Positions 23,966 to 32,353 of a DNA stretch of 41,213 bases are shown piece by piece (position 1 is the stretch's first letter; each line of letters opens with the position of its first letter). The position numbers were made by a program, and so were the translations under genes. This DNA is from Labilibaculum sp. DW002 (GTDB lineage: Bacteria > Bacteroidota > Bacteroidia > Bacteroidales > Marinifilaceae), in assembly GCF_029029525.1 (NCBI RefSeq), contig NZ_JAKJSC010000012.1, positions 1-41,213 of the forward strand, given 5' to 3'. The notes beneath the pieces are model-generated. The model had not been told where the DNA came from. It saw only the letters and a list, made by a program, of their open reading frames with translations, and searched no databases.

Positions 23966-25045
23966 ATGTTTGGAAAGTTAGACTTATATATCATTCGAAA
24001 GTTTTTAGGAACTTTCTTTTTTGCAATAATCCTGATTATCAGTATTACAATCATTTTCGATTTTTCCGAAAAGATTGATAATTTTATTGATAAGGAGGCA
24101 CCTTTCAAGGCTGTAATTTTAGATTACTACGTCAACTTTATTCCATACTTTGCTAATCTATTTAGTGCACTATTTACTTTTATTTCGGTTATCTATTTTA
24201 CATCAAAAATGGCTTACGATACCGAGATAATTGCTATTCTTAGTTCCGGAGTGAGTTTTAGAAGAATGATGTTTCCTTACTTTATATCAGCTTTGATTAT
24301 TGGGGTGTTTTCATTCTTTCTCAGCAATTTTGTTATACCGCCAGCCAATGCGAAACGACTTGAATTTACTGATACTTATCTGAAAAAACGATTTGTAAAC
24401 AAGGAACGAAATATTCATCGTCAGATAGAGCCAGGTCTTTTTATCTATATGACAAACTTCGAAACTTCGAGTAAAACAGGTTATAAGTTCTCTCTGGAAA
24501 AATTTGAAGGCAAGCAGTTGGTTTCAAAACTGACATCTCGTTCTATAAAATGGAATAAGGAGAAGGAGAAATGGACAATAAAAGATTATTTTATCCGTAA
24601 TATTGATGGAGAAAAGGAATCTTTTGAACATGGAAGAACTAAGGATACAACCTTTAGTTTTGGTCCGGAAGAGTTTGGATCAAAAAAATATATCGTTGAG
24701 GCGATGAACTTGCCTCAATTGAATGCCTATATAGAGCAACAGGCAATGAGAGGGGATAGTAATATTGAAGCGTATAAGATTGAGAAATATAAGAGAATGG
24801 CAAATCCATTTTCAACTTTTATTCTTACACTTATTGGTGTGAGTTTGGCCTCCAGAAAAATTAGAGGAGGAATGGGCTTACATCTTGGAATAGGACTTCT
24901 GTTAAGTTTTTCCTTCATATTATTCATGCAAATTTCAATTGTGTTTGCCACAAATGGAAGTATGAATCCACTGCTTGCCGTTTGGTTGCCTAATATTGTA
25001 TTCTCAATCATTGCAGTTTACCTTTATCGAATCGCTCCTAAGTAG
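23966..25045 (+). CDS. LptF/LptG (YjgP/YjgQ) family lipopolysaccharide export permease
   Basis: The 359-residue protein has the family layout. Three transmembrane segments lie in the first 125 residues (KFLGTFFFAIILIISITIIF; then around FANLFSALFTFISVIYF; then YFISALIIGVFSFFLSNF). A periplasmic beta-jellyroll domain spans about 130-260, and three more transmembrane segments follow to the end (FSTFILTLIGVSLASRK, then the LHLGIGLLLSFSFILFM region). With LptB and a partner it would extract LPS from the inner membrane. The segment IAILSSGVSFRRMMFPYF is the coupling-helix region that contacts the ATPase. The partner permease and the ATPase are not adjacent. LptF and LptG cannot be separated from this sequence. 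Confidence 0.9.
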   Translation: MFGKLDLYIIRKFLGTFFFAIILIISITIIFDFSEKIDNFIDKEAPFKAVILDYYVNFIPYFANLFSALFTFISVIYFTSKMAYDTEIIAILSSGVSFRRMMFPYFISALIIGVFSFFLSNFVIPPANAKRLEFTDTYLKKRFVNKERNIHRQIEPGLFIYMTNFETSSKTGYKFSLEKFEGKQLVSKLTSRSIKWNKEKEKWTIKDYFIRNIDGEKESFEHGRTKDTTFSFGPEEFGSKKYIVEAMNLPQLNAYIEQQAMRGDSNIEAYKIEKYKRMANPFSTFILTLIGVSLASRKIRGGMGLHLGIGLLLSFSFILFMQISIVFATNGSMNPLLAVWLPNIVFSIIAVYLYRIAPK

Positions 25046-25246
25046 AAAGATTCTAAATAGTTTTTTGCAAAAAAGTTTGATAATCAGGCAAAAGGGCTTA
25101 TTTTATATGTCTATGAATATGGGATGGAGTTGTAAAGAGTTTTTTTCTATCCCAAAAATTAGTAATGTTGTATCTTGGAATTTCATGAGCTATTGAAATT
25201 CAATATATATATGACAATATATATTTTTTAACTAAATGTACGTAAT

Positions 25247-26791
25247 ATGTCATTGAAACGAAACATTCTTGATCTTAGAAAGAGAAAAGAAAAAGTGCTT
25301 CAAGGTGGTGGTGAAAAAGCTATCCAGAAGCAAGTTGCAATGGGTAAATTGACTGCGCGTGAGAGAATCACATCAATCGTTGATGAAGATTCTTTTCATG
25401 AGTACGATATGTTCGTAGAACACGAAGCCCGCGACTTTGGCATGGAGAAGAAACAACTTCATGGTGATGGAGTTATCATTGGAACCGGAACAATTTATGG
25501 TCAGCCTGTATGTCTTTTTGCACAGGATTTTACTGTAGCAGGTGGTTCTCTTGGTCTTATGCATGCTCGTAAGATTACAAAAATAATGGATCACGCTTTG
25601 AAAATGCGTGTACCTTTGATTGGTATTAATGATTCGGGTGGAGCTCGTATTCAGGAAGGTGTTAACTCACTTGCTGGTTATGGTGAAATCTTTTTCCGTA
25701 ATACCTTGGCATCGGGAGTTATTCCTCAATTGTCAGTTATTCTAGGTCCTTGTGCTGGTGGAGCCGTTTATTCTCCTGCCCTTACCGACTTTGTGTTTGT
25801 AGTAGAAAACATTTCCAAAATGTTTATTACCGGTCCTGAGGTAATAAAAACTGTTTTAGGTGAAGAAATAAGTATGGAAGAACTTGGTGGTGCGAAAGTA
25901 CACAGCGAGATCACCGGTAATGCTCATTTCTATGCTCAAAACGAGCTTGAGTGCTTCGAGCAAATCAAGAAACTACTTACTTACATCCCTTGGCACAACG
26001 AGAAGAAAGCACGTCCTTTCCCTCCAAAACCACCTAAGGCTGAATACAAGATTGAAGAAATTGTTCCTCATGACCCAACTCAACCTTATGATATTCGTAA
26101 CGTAATTAGAGCAATTAGTGATGATTCTGACTTCTTTGAAGTGATGGAAGGCTTTGCTCGTAACATCGTTATTGGTTTTGGTAGAATGAATGGTGAAACG
26201 ATCGGTTTTGTTGCAAATCAGCCACTAGTACTTGCTGGTGTACTTGATTGTGATTCTTCAGATAAGGCTGCTCGATTCATTCGTTACTGTGATGCATTTA
26301 ATATTCCTATTGTAACTCTTGAAGATATGCCGGGATACTTGCCAGGTGTTGACCAGGAGCATGCAGGTGTGATTCGTCATGGTGCTAAGATTCTTTATGC
26401 ATACAGTGAAGCTACTGTACCTAAGATTACTGTAATTGTACGTAAGGCGTATGGTGGAGGTTATATTGCTATGAACTCTCGTCATATGAAAGCTGACTTC
26501 ATGTTTGCTTGGCCTACTGCTGAAATTGCAGTAATGGGGCCAGAAGGAGCCGCTAACATTATTTTCCGTAAGGAGATTATGGGTGCTGAAGATCCGGATG
26601 CAATGCGTAAAGAGAAAGTTGCTGAATATAAGGAGAAGTTTGCTAATCCATATGTAGCTGCAGCTAAAGGTTATATCGATACTGTAATTGAGCCGGAAGA
26701 GACTCGTAAAATGTTATTGCACTCTCTTGAGGTATCTATGAACAAAGTTGATAGAAGACCAAGTAAAAAACACGGTATTCCTCCATTTTAA
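25247..26791 (+). CDS. acyl-CoA carboxylase or decarboxylase, carboxyltransferase subunit (propionyl/methylmalonyl-CoA type)
   Basis: The 514-residue protein is a full-length carboxyltransferase with both crotonase-like halves. It starts KRNILDLRKRKEKVLQGGG and QVAMGKLTARERI. It has the oxyanion/CoA-site glycines GINDSGGARIQEGV and GPCAGGAVYSPALTDF in the N half, and LEDMPGYLPGVDQEHAGVIRHGAKILYAYSEATVPKITVI in the C half. It moves a carboxyl group between carboxybiotin and an acyl-CoA, probably propionyl/methylmalonyl-CoA. The biotin carrier gene starts 12 bases downstream. No biotin carboxylase or membrane decarboxylase subunit is nearby, so direction (carboxylation versus sodium-linked decarboxylation) cannot be decided. 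Confidence 0.93.
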   Translation: MSLKRNILDLRKRKEKVLQGGGEKAIQKQVAMGKLTARERITSIVDEDSFHEYDMFVEHEARDFGMEKKQLHGDGVIIGTGTIYGQPVCLFAQDFTVAGGSLGLMHARKITKIMDHALKMRVPLIGINDSGGARIQEGVNSLAGYGEIFFRNTLASGVIPQLSVILGPCAGGAVYSPALTDFVFVVENISKMFITGPEVIKTVLGEEISMEELGGAKVHSEITGNAHFYAQNELECFEQIKKLLTYIPWHNEKKARPFPPKPPKAEYKIEEIVPHDPTQPYDIRNVIRAISDDSDFFEVMEGFARNIVIGFGRMNGETIGFVANQPLVLAGVLDCDSSDKAARFIRYCDAFNIPIVTLEDMPGYLPGVDQEHAGVIRHGAKILYAYSEATVPKITVIVRKAYGGGYIAMNSRHMKADFMFAWPTAEIAVMGPEGAANIIFRKEIMGAEDPDAMRKEKVAEYKEKFANPYVAAAKGYIDTVIEPEETRKMLLHSLEVSMNKVDRRPSKKHGIPPF

Positions 26792-26803
26792 ATCGAACTT
26801 ACT

Positions 26804-27112
26804 ATGAGTAATTTAAAAGAGTTCAACATTGATGGAACGATCTACAAGACTGAGATTCCTGAAAGTGTTGCGAATAGAAAGAAGTGGGAAAGACCAAATC
26901 CGAACCACATTAAATCTTTTATTCCAGGAACGATTGTTGAGATTTTTGTGAAGGAAGGACAGGAAATTAAAGAAGGCGAATGCCTTATGATTCTTCAGGC
27001 TATGAAGATGAAAAATAAAATTTTGATGCCTTTCGATGGTAAAATTGCCAAGATTCATGTAACAGAAGGAATAAAGGTTCCCAACAGATTATTAATGGTG
27101 GAAATTGAGTAA
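26804..27112 (+). CDS. biotin carboxyl carrier protein of the acyl-CoA (de)carboxylase
   Basis: The 102-residue protein is a single biotinyl domain. The biotin acceptor is Lys68 in LMILQAMKMKNKI; the residue before AMKM is Gln rather than the more common Glu. The fold spans about 38-102 (IPGTIVEIFVKEGQEIKEGE, then ILMPFDGKIAKIHVTEG). The first 35 residues are a hydrophilic extension without the long Pro/Ala linker seen in many carriers. It is 12 bases after the carboxyltransferase gene and clearly in its operon, followed by a strong terminator. Confidence 0.93.
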   Translation: MSNLKEFNIDGTIYKTEIPESVANRKKWERPNPNHIKSFIPGTIVEIFVKEGQEIKEGECLMILQAMKMKNKILMPFDGKIAKIHVTEGIKVPNRLLMVEIE

Positions 27113-27134
27113 GCCCTCTGAACAGAGATAAATT

Positions 27135-27169
27135 AAAAGAGCCTGATTGTAATAATCAGGCTCTTTTTT
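27135..27169. terminator. bidirectional terminator between the biotin carrier gene and ispE
   Basis: AAAAGAGCCTGATT (27135-27148) and AATCAGGCTCTTTT (27154-27167) form a perfect 14-bp stem around GTAAT. The plus strand continues with T to 27169. On the minus strand four T follow, and ispE ends at 27185, so it serves both convergent units. Confidence 0.94.
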
Positions 27170-27184
27170 ATATTGTAGAATTGG

Positions 27185-27994
27185 TTAATCTAGTATTCCT
27201 ATCCATGTAAAATGTTTTGGGCTAGTGTAAGTTGGTTTTTCTTTAAATAAACCAAAAATACTCGATCCACTTCCCGACATGGATGCATAAACAGCGCCCT
27301 GTTCATAGAGATCAGATTTGATTTTCGCTAACTCAGGATGATTAGGGAATATGCTGTCCTCAAAATCATTCACAATATGATTTTTCCAGGTCTCAATTGG
27401 TTCTTTGATTAACAATTCCAGAGCTTGTTTTGGAATGGCTGGTTTTGTATTGGCATATGCTTCTGGAGTGCCAATATGGATATCAGGTTTGATCAGTAAA
27501 ATATGATATCCAGCAAGATTAATGCTGCATTTAGAGAATACATCTCCTTTTTCTTTTGCAAAAACAGGCTTATTTTGAATGAAAAATGGGCAATCGCTAC
27601 CGATTTGACCAGCTAAATTTTCCATTTCTTTAACGGGGATGTTTAGCTTGTATTGTGTGTTTAGCATTTTTATCATGAAAGCAGCATCTGCTGACCCTCC
27701 TCCTAAGCCTGCTCCAAATGGTATGTTTTTGTGCAAGTGAATTGCTGTTGATGGAATGTTGTATTTGGAGCGAATCAATTCAAATGCTTTACAAACAATA
27801 TTGTCTTTATCTTCGATGTTAATAGGAATACCCGAAGAGCTGAACTGATAATTTACCACATCGGAATTTGCAATTTCCAGTCCATCCGTTAGGGGGATAG
27901 GATAAAAAATAGTTTCAATATTATGGAATCCATCAGCTCGTTTTTCTACGATATTAAGACCAATGTTGATTTTAGCATTTGGGAAAGAAAGCAC
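27185..27994 (-). CDS. ispE: 4-diphosphocytidyl-2-C-methyl-D-erythritol kinase
   Basis: The 269-residue GHMP kinase phosphorylates CDP-methylerythritol in the non-mevalonate isoprenoid pathway. The start FPNAKINIGLNIVEKRADGFHNIETIF is the substrate-site motif. The ATP loop is IPFGAGLGGGSADAAFMIKMLN, and the third GHMP motif is YASMSGSGSSIFGLF. The length is slightly short but complete. No other MEP-pathway gene is nearby. It is convergent with the biotin carrier gene and divergent from dnaB. Confidence 0.97.
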   Translation of the reverse strand: MLSFPNAKINIGLNIVEKRADGFHNIETIFYPIPLTDGLEIANSDVVNYQFSSSGIPINIEDKDNIVCKAFELIRSKYNIPSTAIHLHKNIPFGAGLGGGSADAAFMIKMLNTQYKLNIPVKEMENLAGQIGSDCPFFIQNKPVFAKEKGDVFSKCSINLAGYHILLIKPDIHIGTPEAYANTKPAIPKQALELLIKEPIETWKNHIVNDFEDSIFPNHPELAKIKSDLYEQGAVYASMSGSGSSIFGLFKEKPTYTSPKHFTWIGILD

Positions 27995-28076
27995 AGGTAA
28001 TAAGTTTTATGATTGAATGGTAAAAATACTGGATTTATAGTCGTAAAAAAAATCAATTAGAAGCATTTTTATTTTC

Positions 28077-28084
28077 TATCTTTG
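28077..28084 (+). promoter_or_regulatory. -7 element for dnaB
   Basis: TATCTTTG matches TAnnTTTG perfectly, about 60 bases before the dnaB ATG. No good -33 TTTG is seen. A 7-bp hairpin with a long T-rich loop (GCATTCT 28090-28096, AGAATGC 28108-28114) lies in the leader. Confidence 0.5.
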
Positions 28085-28144
28085 TCCTTGCATTCTGTAT
28101 TTTTTTTAGAATGCTAAACTTGAATAAAAAGAATTTAATATTGT

Positions 28145-29686
28145 ATGGCTGGGGCAAATAATTATAACAATCAATCGAAAAATAAAGTTGATCTTGATTA
28201 CGGACAAGTACCACCTCAGGCAGTAGAGCTGGAAGAGGCAGTTTTGGGTGCTATCATGTTGGAGAAAGATGCTATTATTTCTGTTGGTGATTTGTTGAAA
28301 GCCGATAGTTTTTATAAACCTGCCCATCAGAAAATATATAAGGCTATTATGAGCCTTTCTTCTAAGGAAGAACCGATTGATATTCTTACAGTTACCGAAG
28401 AGTTGAAGCGTCAGGATGATCTGGAGAGTTGCGGTGGTCCTTTTTACGTTTCACAATTAACATCCAGAGTCGCAAATGCAGCGCATATTGAGCATCATGC
28501 TCGTATTATTGCACAAAAATACATTCAGCGCGAATTAATCCGTGTTTCATCTGAAATTCAAAGCTCTGCATTCGATGAAAGTATCGATGTTGCCGATTTG
28601 CTTGATCAGGCACAGCAGGATGTTTTTGATATTGCAGAAGGGAATATTAAAAAAGAATCTGCACATATTCGTCCACTTGCCGACGAAGTAATCGACCAGA
28701 TTATTGCAGCTAGTAAGCGTGAAGATGGATTGTCGGGTGTGCCATCAGGTTTTACAGCATTGGATCGTATTACATCAGGTTGGCAAAAATCTGACCTTGT
28801 TATTATTGCTGCCCGACCATCTATGGGTAAGACAGCTTTTGTGCTGTCTATGACCAGGAATATGGCCGTTGAGCATAAAGCCCCAATTGCAATCTTCTCT
28901 CTTGAGATGGGAGGTGACCAGTTGGTTAAGCGTATGATTTCTTCTGAAACCGAATTGGGATCGGAAAAACTTCGTAATGGTCGATTGGCTGATCATGAAT
29001 GGGAGCAATTGCACTCAAAGATTAAAGGCTTGATTGATGCTCCTATTTATGTAGATGATACGCCTGGTTTGTCGATATACGAATTGCGTTCGAAATGCAG
29101 AAGACTGAAAGCGAAGCACGATATTGGTTGTGTGATTATCGACTACTTGCAGCTGATGACAGCAGGTTCTGATATGAGAGGTAATCGTGAGCAGGAGGTA
29201 TCTTTAATTTCTCGTCAGCTTAAAATTATTGCCAAGGAGCTGAATATTCCGGTTATTGCGCTGTCGCAGCTGAATCGTGGTGTTGAGCAGCGTACAGGTG
29301 ATGCTAAAAAACCAATGTTGTCTGACCTTCGTGAATCTGGAGCGATTGAGCAGGATGCCGATATGGTATTGTTTATTCACCGTCCCGAGCGTTATGGAAT
29401 TACTGAGGATGCAGAAGGAAATTCATTGATTGGTATTGCCGATATTATTATTGCAAAGCATCGTAATGGTGCCGTAGGAGAAATTCAGTTGCGTTTCCGT
29501 AATCAATTAGCTCGATTTATGGATTTAGAGGGAGAATCGGCAAATCCATTTGCAACACCAGGTTTAGACGATGTGAAAACGTTTAGTTCTAGTATGAATC
29601 AGGAACCTAAAGAATCGAATGGGTTTGATGATATGAGTGCTGGTTTTGGAGGAGCAAATGATTTTGAGGACGCACCTCCATTTTAG
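28145..29686 (+). CDS. dnaB: replicative DNA helicase DnaB
   Basis: The 513-residue hexameric helicase unwinds DNA at the replication fork. The N-terminal primase-interacting domain spans about 20-120 (PPQAVELEEAVLGAIMLEKDAI) and the RecA-like domain about 190-460. Walker A is AARPSMGKTAF near residue 220 and Walker B is VIIDYLQLM. The loops SQLNRGVEQR, LSDLRESGAIEQDADMVLFIHR and IIAKHRNGAVGEIQLRF are all typical. No intein is present. The last 40 residues are a low-complexity linker ending GFGGANDFEDAPPF, an acidic tip ending in Pro-Phe like that of SSB. Confidence 0.98.
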   Translation: MAGANNYNNQSKNKVDLDYGQVPPQAVELEEAVLGAIMLEKDAIISVGDLLKADSFYKPAHQKIYKAIMSLSSKEEPIDILTVTEELKRQDDLESCGGPFYVSQLTSRVANAAHIEHHARIIAQKYIQRELIRVSSEIQSSAFDESIDVADLLDQAQQDVFDIAEGNIKKESAHIRPLADEVIDQIIAASKREDGLSGVPSGFTALDRITSGWQKSDLVIIAARPSMGKTAFVLSMTRNMAVEHKAPIAIFSLEMGGDQLVKRMISSETELGSEKLRNGRLADHEWEQLHSKIKGLIDAPIYVDDTPGLSIYELRSKCRRLKAKHDIGCVIIDYLQLMTAGSDMRGNREQEVSLISRQLKIIAKELNIPVIALSQLNRGVEQRTGDAKKPMLSDLRESGAIEQDADMVLFIHRPERYGITEDAEGNSLIGIADIIIAKHRNGAVGEIQLRFRNQLARFMDLEGESANPFATPGLDDVKTFSSSMNQEPKESNGFDDMSAGFGGANDFEDAPPF

Positions 29687-29734
29687 ATCAATTCAAAAAA
29701 CTTATTTACAAATAGAATTTCTTATCTTGCTTTT

Positions 29735-31024
29735 ATGATTGAAGATAATGCGTTCTTGAAAAAATACTGTCGCCGATTAGTGCTTTTACTATTTGTTGGT
29801 ATGATTTCTTATACCTCTTATTCTGCTAGTTTGTTAATACAAATGGATGATAGTCAAAAGAACCATCTGAAAGCCTATGGCATTGCTTTTTGGACCCTCG
29901 AAAAAGATTATCAAATTCATTGGTTGTTGAATTATAAAGGAGGATCTTTTCTGCTACCCTTCCACAAAGAGATTCAAGATGAATGTCAAGTACGCGGAGT
30001 TTCTTTTTCGGTATTAAGTGATATTTCGGCACAACAAGTTTTAGAAGATATTGCAAGTGATGAGCGCAATATGGAGGCCATGAAATTAGAAAAGATACCT
30101 TTAATGGCTGTTTACTCTCCCAAAGGCAAAAAGCCCTGGGATGACGCGGTTACTCTTGCTCTAAGCTATGCCGAAATTCCTTACGACCTTATTTATGACG
30201 ATGAAGTGATGAAAGGAGAATTGTCGAAATATGATTGGTTGCACCTGCATCATGAAGATTTTACGGGACAACATGGTAAGTTCTACACTTCGTATCGTAA
30301 TATGAAATGGTATAAGGATGAAGTGCGGACAAATACCGAGCGTGCAAATCGTTTTGGGTTCTCGAAAGTGTCGGATTTAAAAAGAGCCGTTTCCAATAGA
30401 ATTAGAGCTTTTGTAGAGGCAGGTGGATTTTTGTTTGCCATGTGTTCGGCTACTGATACGTTCGATATTGCTCTTTCTGCCGATGGTCATGATATTTGCG
30501 ATGCTGCTTTTGATGGAGATCCGATGGAGGCAGATGTTCACACTCATTTGGATTATTCCAAGACCTTTGCTTTTCAGGATTTTAAATTGGAAACGAATCC
30601 GCATGTTTATGAGTTTTCTAATATAGATGTAACCTTGGATAGAAAAGTTAGAAAAGATGAAGATTATTTTACTTTATTCGATTTTTCAGCAAAATGGGAC
30701 CCTGTTCCAAGCATGTTATGTCAGAATCACAATAACCTAATTAAAGGTTTTATGGGACAAACAACAGCTTTCAATATTAATTTAATTAAACCTAATGTTC
30801 TTATAATGGGGGAGAATAAACAGGCTGAAGAAGCTCGGTACATACATGGTACCTTTGGTAAGGGTACCTGGAGCTTTTTTGGAGGGCACGATCCTGAAGA
30901 TTATCAACATTTGGTTGGTGATCCCCCTACTGACTTAAATCTTAAGAAAAATTCTTCGGGCTACCGTCTAATTTTGAATAATGTACTATTTCCTGCGGCT
31001 AAAAAGAAAAAAAGAAAAACCTAA
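29735..31024 (+). CDS. secreted protein of the Bacteroidota family mislabelled 'asparagine synthetase B'
   Basis: The 429-residue protein has an N-terminal signal or anchor (LVLLLFVGMISYTSYSAS). The conserved start ASLLIQMDDSQKNHLKAYGIAFWTLEKDYQIHWLLNYKGGSF follows. From memory, relatives in this phylum are annotated asparagine synthetase B. I see neither the N-terminal cysteine glutaminase nor the ATP-pyrophosphatase loop of that enzyme. The middle (DAVTLALSYAEIPYDLIYDDEVMKGELSKYDWLHLHHEDF, then VEAGGFLFAMCSATDTFDIAL) looks like a class I glutamine amidotransferase-like flavodoxin fold, with a Cys at an elbow-like position. FGKGTWSFFGGHDPEDYQH near the end is also of that type. The enzymatic activity is unknown. 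A terminator follows. Confidence 0.72.
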   Translation: MIEDNAFLKKYCRRLVLLLFVGMISYTSYSASLLIQMDDSQKNHLKAYGIAFWTLEKDYQIHWLLNYKGGSFLLPFHKEIQDECQVRGVSFSVLSDISAQQVLEDIASDERNMEAMKLEKIPLMAVYSPKGKKPWDDAVTLALSYAEIPYDLIYDDEVMKGELSKYDWLHLHHEDFTGQHGKFYTSYRNMKWYKDEVRTNTERANRFGFSKVSDLKRAVSNRIRAFVEAGGFLFAMCSATDTFDIALSADGHDICDAAFDGDPMEADVHTHLDYSKTFAFQDFKLETNPHVYEFSNIDVTLDRKVRKDEDYFTLFDFSAKWDPVPSMLCQNHNNLIKGFMGQTTAFNINLIKPNVLIMGENKQAEEARYIHGTFGKGTWSFFGGHDPEDYQHLVGDPPTDLNLKKNSSGYRLILNNVLFPAAKKKKRKT

Positions 31025-31097
31025 TCGTTTTATAATGAAACATGTAGCTCTTCCGATATTGTATCTGAAGAGTTTTTTTTTGAAAAAAGAGCAAAAC

Positions 31098-31129
31098 AAA
31101 AGGCTAAGCCCCCTAAGCCTAGCCTTTTT
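31098..31129 (+). terminator. intrinsic terminator after the secreted 'AsnB-like' gene
   Basis: AAAAGGCTA (31098-31106) pairs with TAGCCTTTT (31120-31128), a 9-bp stem with a 13-base C-rich loop, then T to 31129. Confidence 0.8.
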
Positions 31130-31412
31130 ACACCTGTGTGATTCCCAAAATAGACTCAATATATTATTAACCATTTGCAAATTTATCGACCTTAGTTACT
31201 TAACTATCCTTTAGAATTGTTTATGAAAGTCACGGTACAACCAGATGTTGGCAACGTAAGTTTGTTTGCATATCAAACTACGTTGATTACCGCTACAAAT
31301 ATAAATGTTCTTTTCTTATTAATCACACCTGTTTTTAAGATTTGTGTTATAAATTGTTAAAGAACATTAAAATCAGGTTTCGGATTGAAAGGTAAATGTG
31401 TTGTTTAGCATA
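31130..31412. other. intergenic region between convergent genes, with a bulged inverted repeat
   Basis: The sequence between the upstream terminator and the end of the nucleotidase gene has no convincing frame. At 31252-31264 CAACGTAAGTTTG faces CAAACTACGTTG at 31274-31285; the arms match over 12 bp apart from one extra A on the left. No T-run follows on either strand, so it does not look like a terminator. Confidence 0.45.
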
Positions 31413-32108
31413 TTATAGGATCTGGGTAATGCTTAATAAGTCTGAAATTTCAAAGCTTGGATTTTCAGAGTGCTTTGATTTATTAGGATTGAAATAGATT
31501 TGATCCATTTCGACTTTTTTTGCTCCTGCAATATCTGTTTTTAAATCATCACCAACCATGATAGAGTTATCTGCCTTGGCTCCACTTACGTCAAAGGCGT
31601 ATTCAAAAATTTTTGGGTGAGGCTTATTTGCTTCCGCATCTTCAGAAGTTATGATATTCGTGAAGTAAGTATCTAGTTTCGCGTTTTTTAATTTGCGATA
31701 TTGAACTTCGTTAAAACCATTTGTGATGATCGATAAAATATATCCCTTCTCGATTAAGTAGTCGAGTGTTTTGTGAGTGTTTGGAAAAGTGATTGTCTGC
31801 AAAGGGCTAATGTCAATAAAATCTTGAGCAATTTCTTTGGCCAAGACAAGATCATCAATTCCCGATTCTTTTAATGTAAGGTAAAACCTCCTGTACATTA
31901 ATTCTTCTTTTGAGATTCTTTTTTGGTAGTAAGCATTCCAAAGTTTCCCATTATGGTATGTGTATCGCGATTTAAAGAATAAAAAACTTCCAAAGCTTGC
32001 TTGTAACTGGTAGTCTCTAAAAAGTTGCATTAAGCTCGCTTCTGAGTTTTTATTAAAATCCCAAAGGGTACGATCTAGGTCGAAAAAGATGTATTTGTAT
32101 TCCGTCAT
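31413..32108 (-). CDS. yjjG: HAD-family nucleotidase, YjjG type
   Basis: The 231-residue phosphatase starts YKYIFFDLDRTLWDFNKNSEASL, with nucleophile Asp10 and general acid Asp12. The TLWDF wording and length match YjjG, which removes phosphate from non-canonical pyrimidine nucleotides. Motif II is IITNGF, the motif III lysine lies in the segment LDTYFTNIITSEDAEANKPHPKIFEYA, and motif IV is IMVGDDLKTDIAGAKK. It stands alone on the minus strand. A perfect -7 element lies about 40 bases upstream. Other HAD phosphatases are possible, but YjjG is the best reading. Confidence 0.9.
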   Translation of the reverse strand: MTEYKYIFFDLDRTLWDFNKNSEASLMQLFRDYQLQASFGSFLFFKSRYTYHNGKLWNAYYQKRISKEELMYRRFYLTLKESGIDDLVLAKEIAQDFIDISPLQTITFPNTHKTLDYLIEKGYILSIITNGFNEVQYRKLKNAKLDTYFTNIITSEDAEANKPHPKIFEYAFDVSGAKADNSIMVGDDLKTDIAGAKKVEMDQIYFNPNKSKHSENPSFEISDLLSITQIL

Positions 32109-32146
32109 AATATTTCAAGCTTCGATTGTCATTGTGTTGTTTGTGT

Positions 32147-32154
32147 CAAAGGTA
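32147..32154 (-). promoter_or_regulatory. -7 element for the YjjG-type gene
   Basis: The minus strand reads TACCTTTG, a perfect TAnnTTTG match, about 40 bases before the start. No clear -33 was found. Confidence 0.42.
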
Positions 32155-32253
32155 GCAGATTCTGTTTAGTGTTTGTGTTTGTTAAAAATGATTTTGTTTT
32201 GACTATATTTATATTCGTATGCTTTGTTTTACAGTTAATTAATTCAATAATTT

Positions 32254-32279
32254 TTAAACAAATTGACTTTTTCTTCGTA
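32254..32279 (+). promoter_or_regulatory. ECF-sigma-like promoter, surface protein gene A
   Basis: TTAAAC (32254-32259), then exactly 16 bases, then CGTA (32276-32279), ending 74 nt before the ATG. The pair matches the general ECF pattern (compare SigW of B. subtilis: TGAAAC, 16 bases, CGTA). The same pair at the same distance precedes the two following genes. It is unlike the TTTG / TAnnTTTG promoters of the housekeeping genes here. Confidence 0.6.
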
Positions 32280-32353
32280 TGCCCTATGAATTAAGAATAA
32301 TTAATTTTTGGTATTGATCATTTATATTCCAGATAATTCTGAAATGTTAGCTT

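Noticed and set aside
25202-25225. AT-only hairpin before the carboxyltransferase gene
   Set aside because: The stem consists entirely of alternating A and T in a very AT-rich region and is likely to arise by chance; it would be too weak for a terminator.
31252-31290. Integron attC site reading of the bulged inverted repeat
   Set aside because: The flanking boxes do not match the RYYYAAC / GTTRRRY core pair, and no integrase or cassette structure is nearby.
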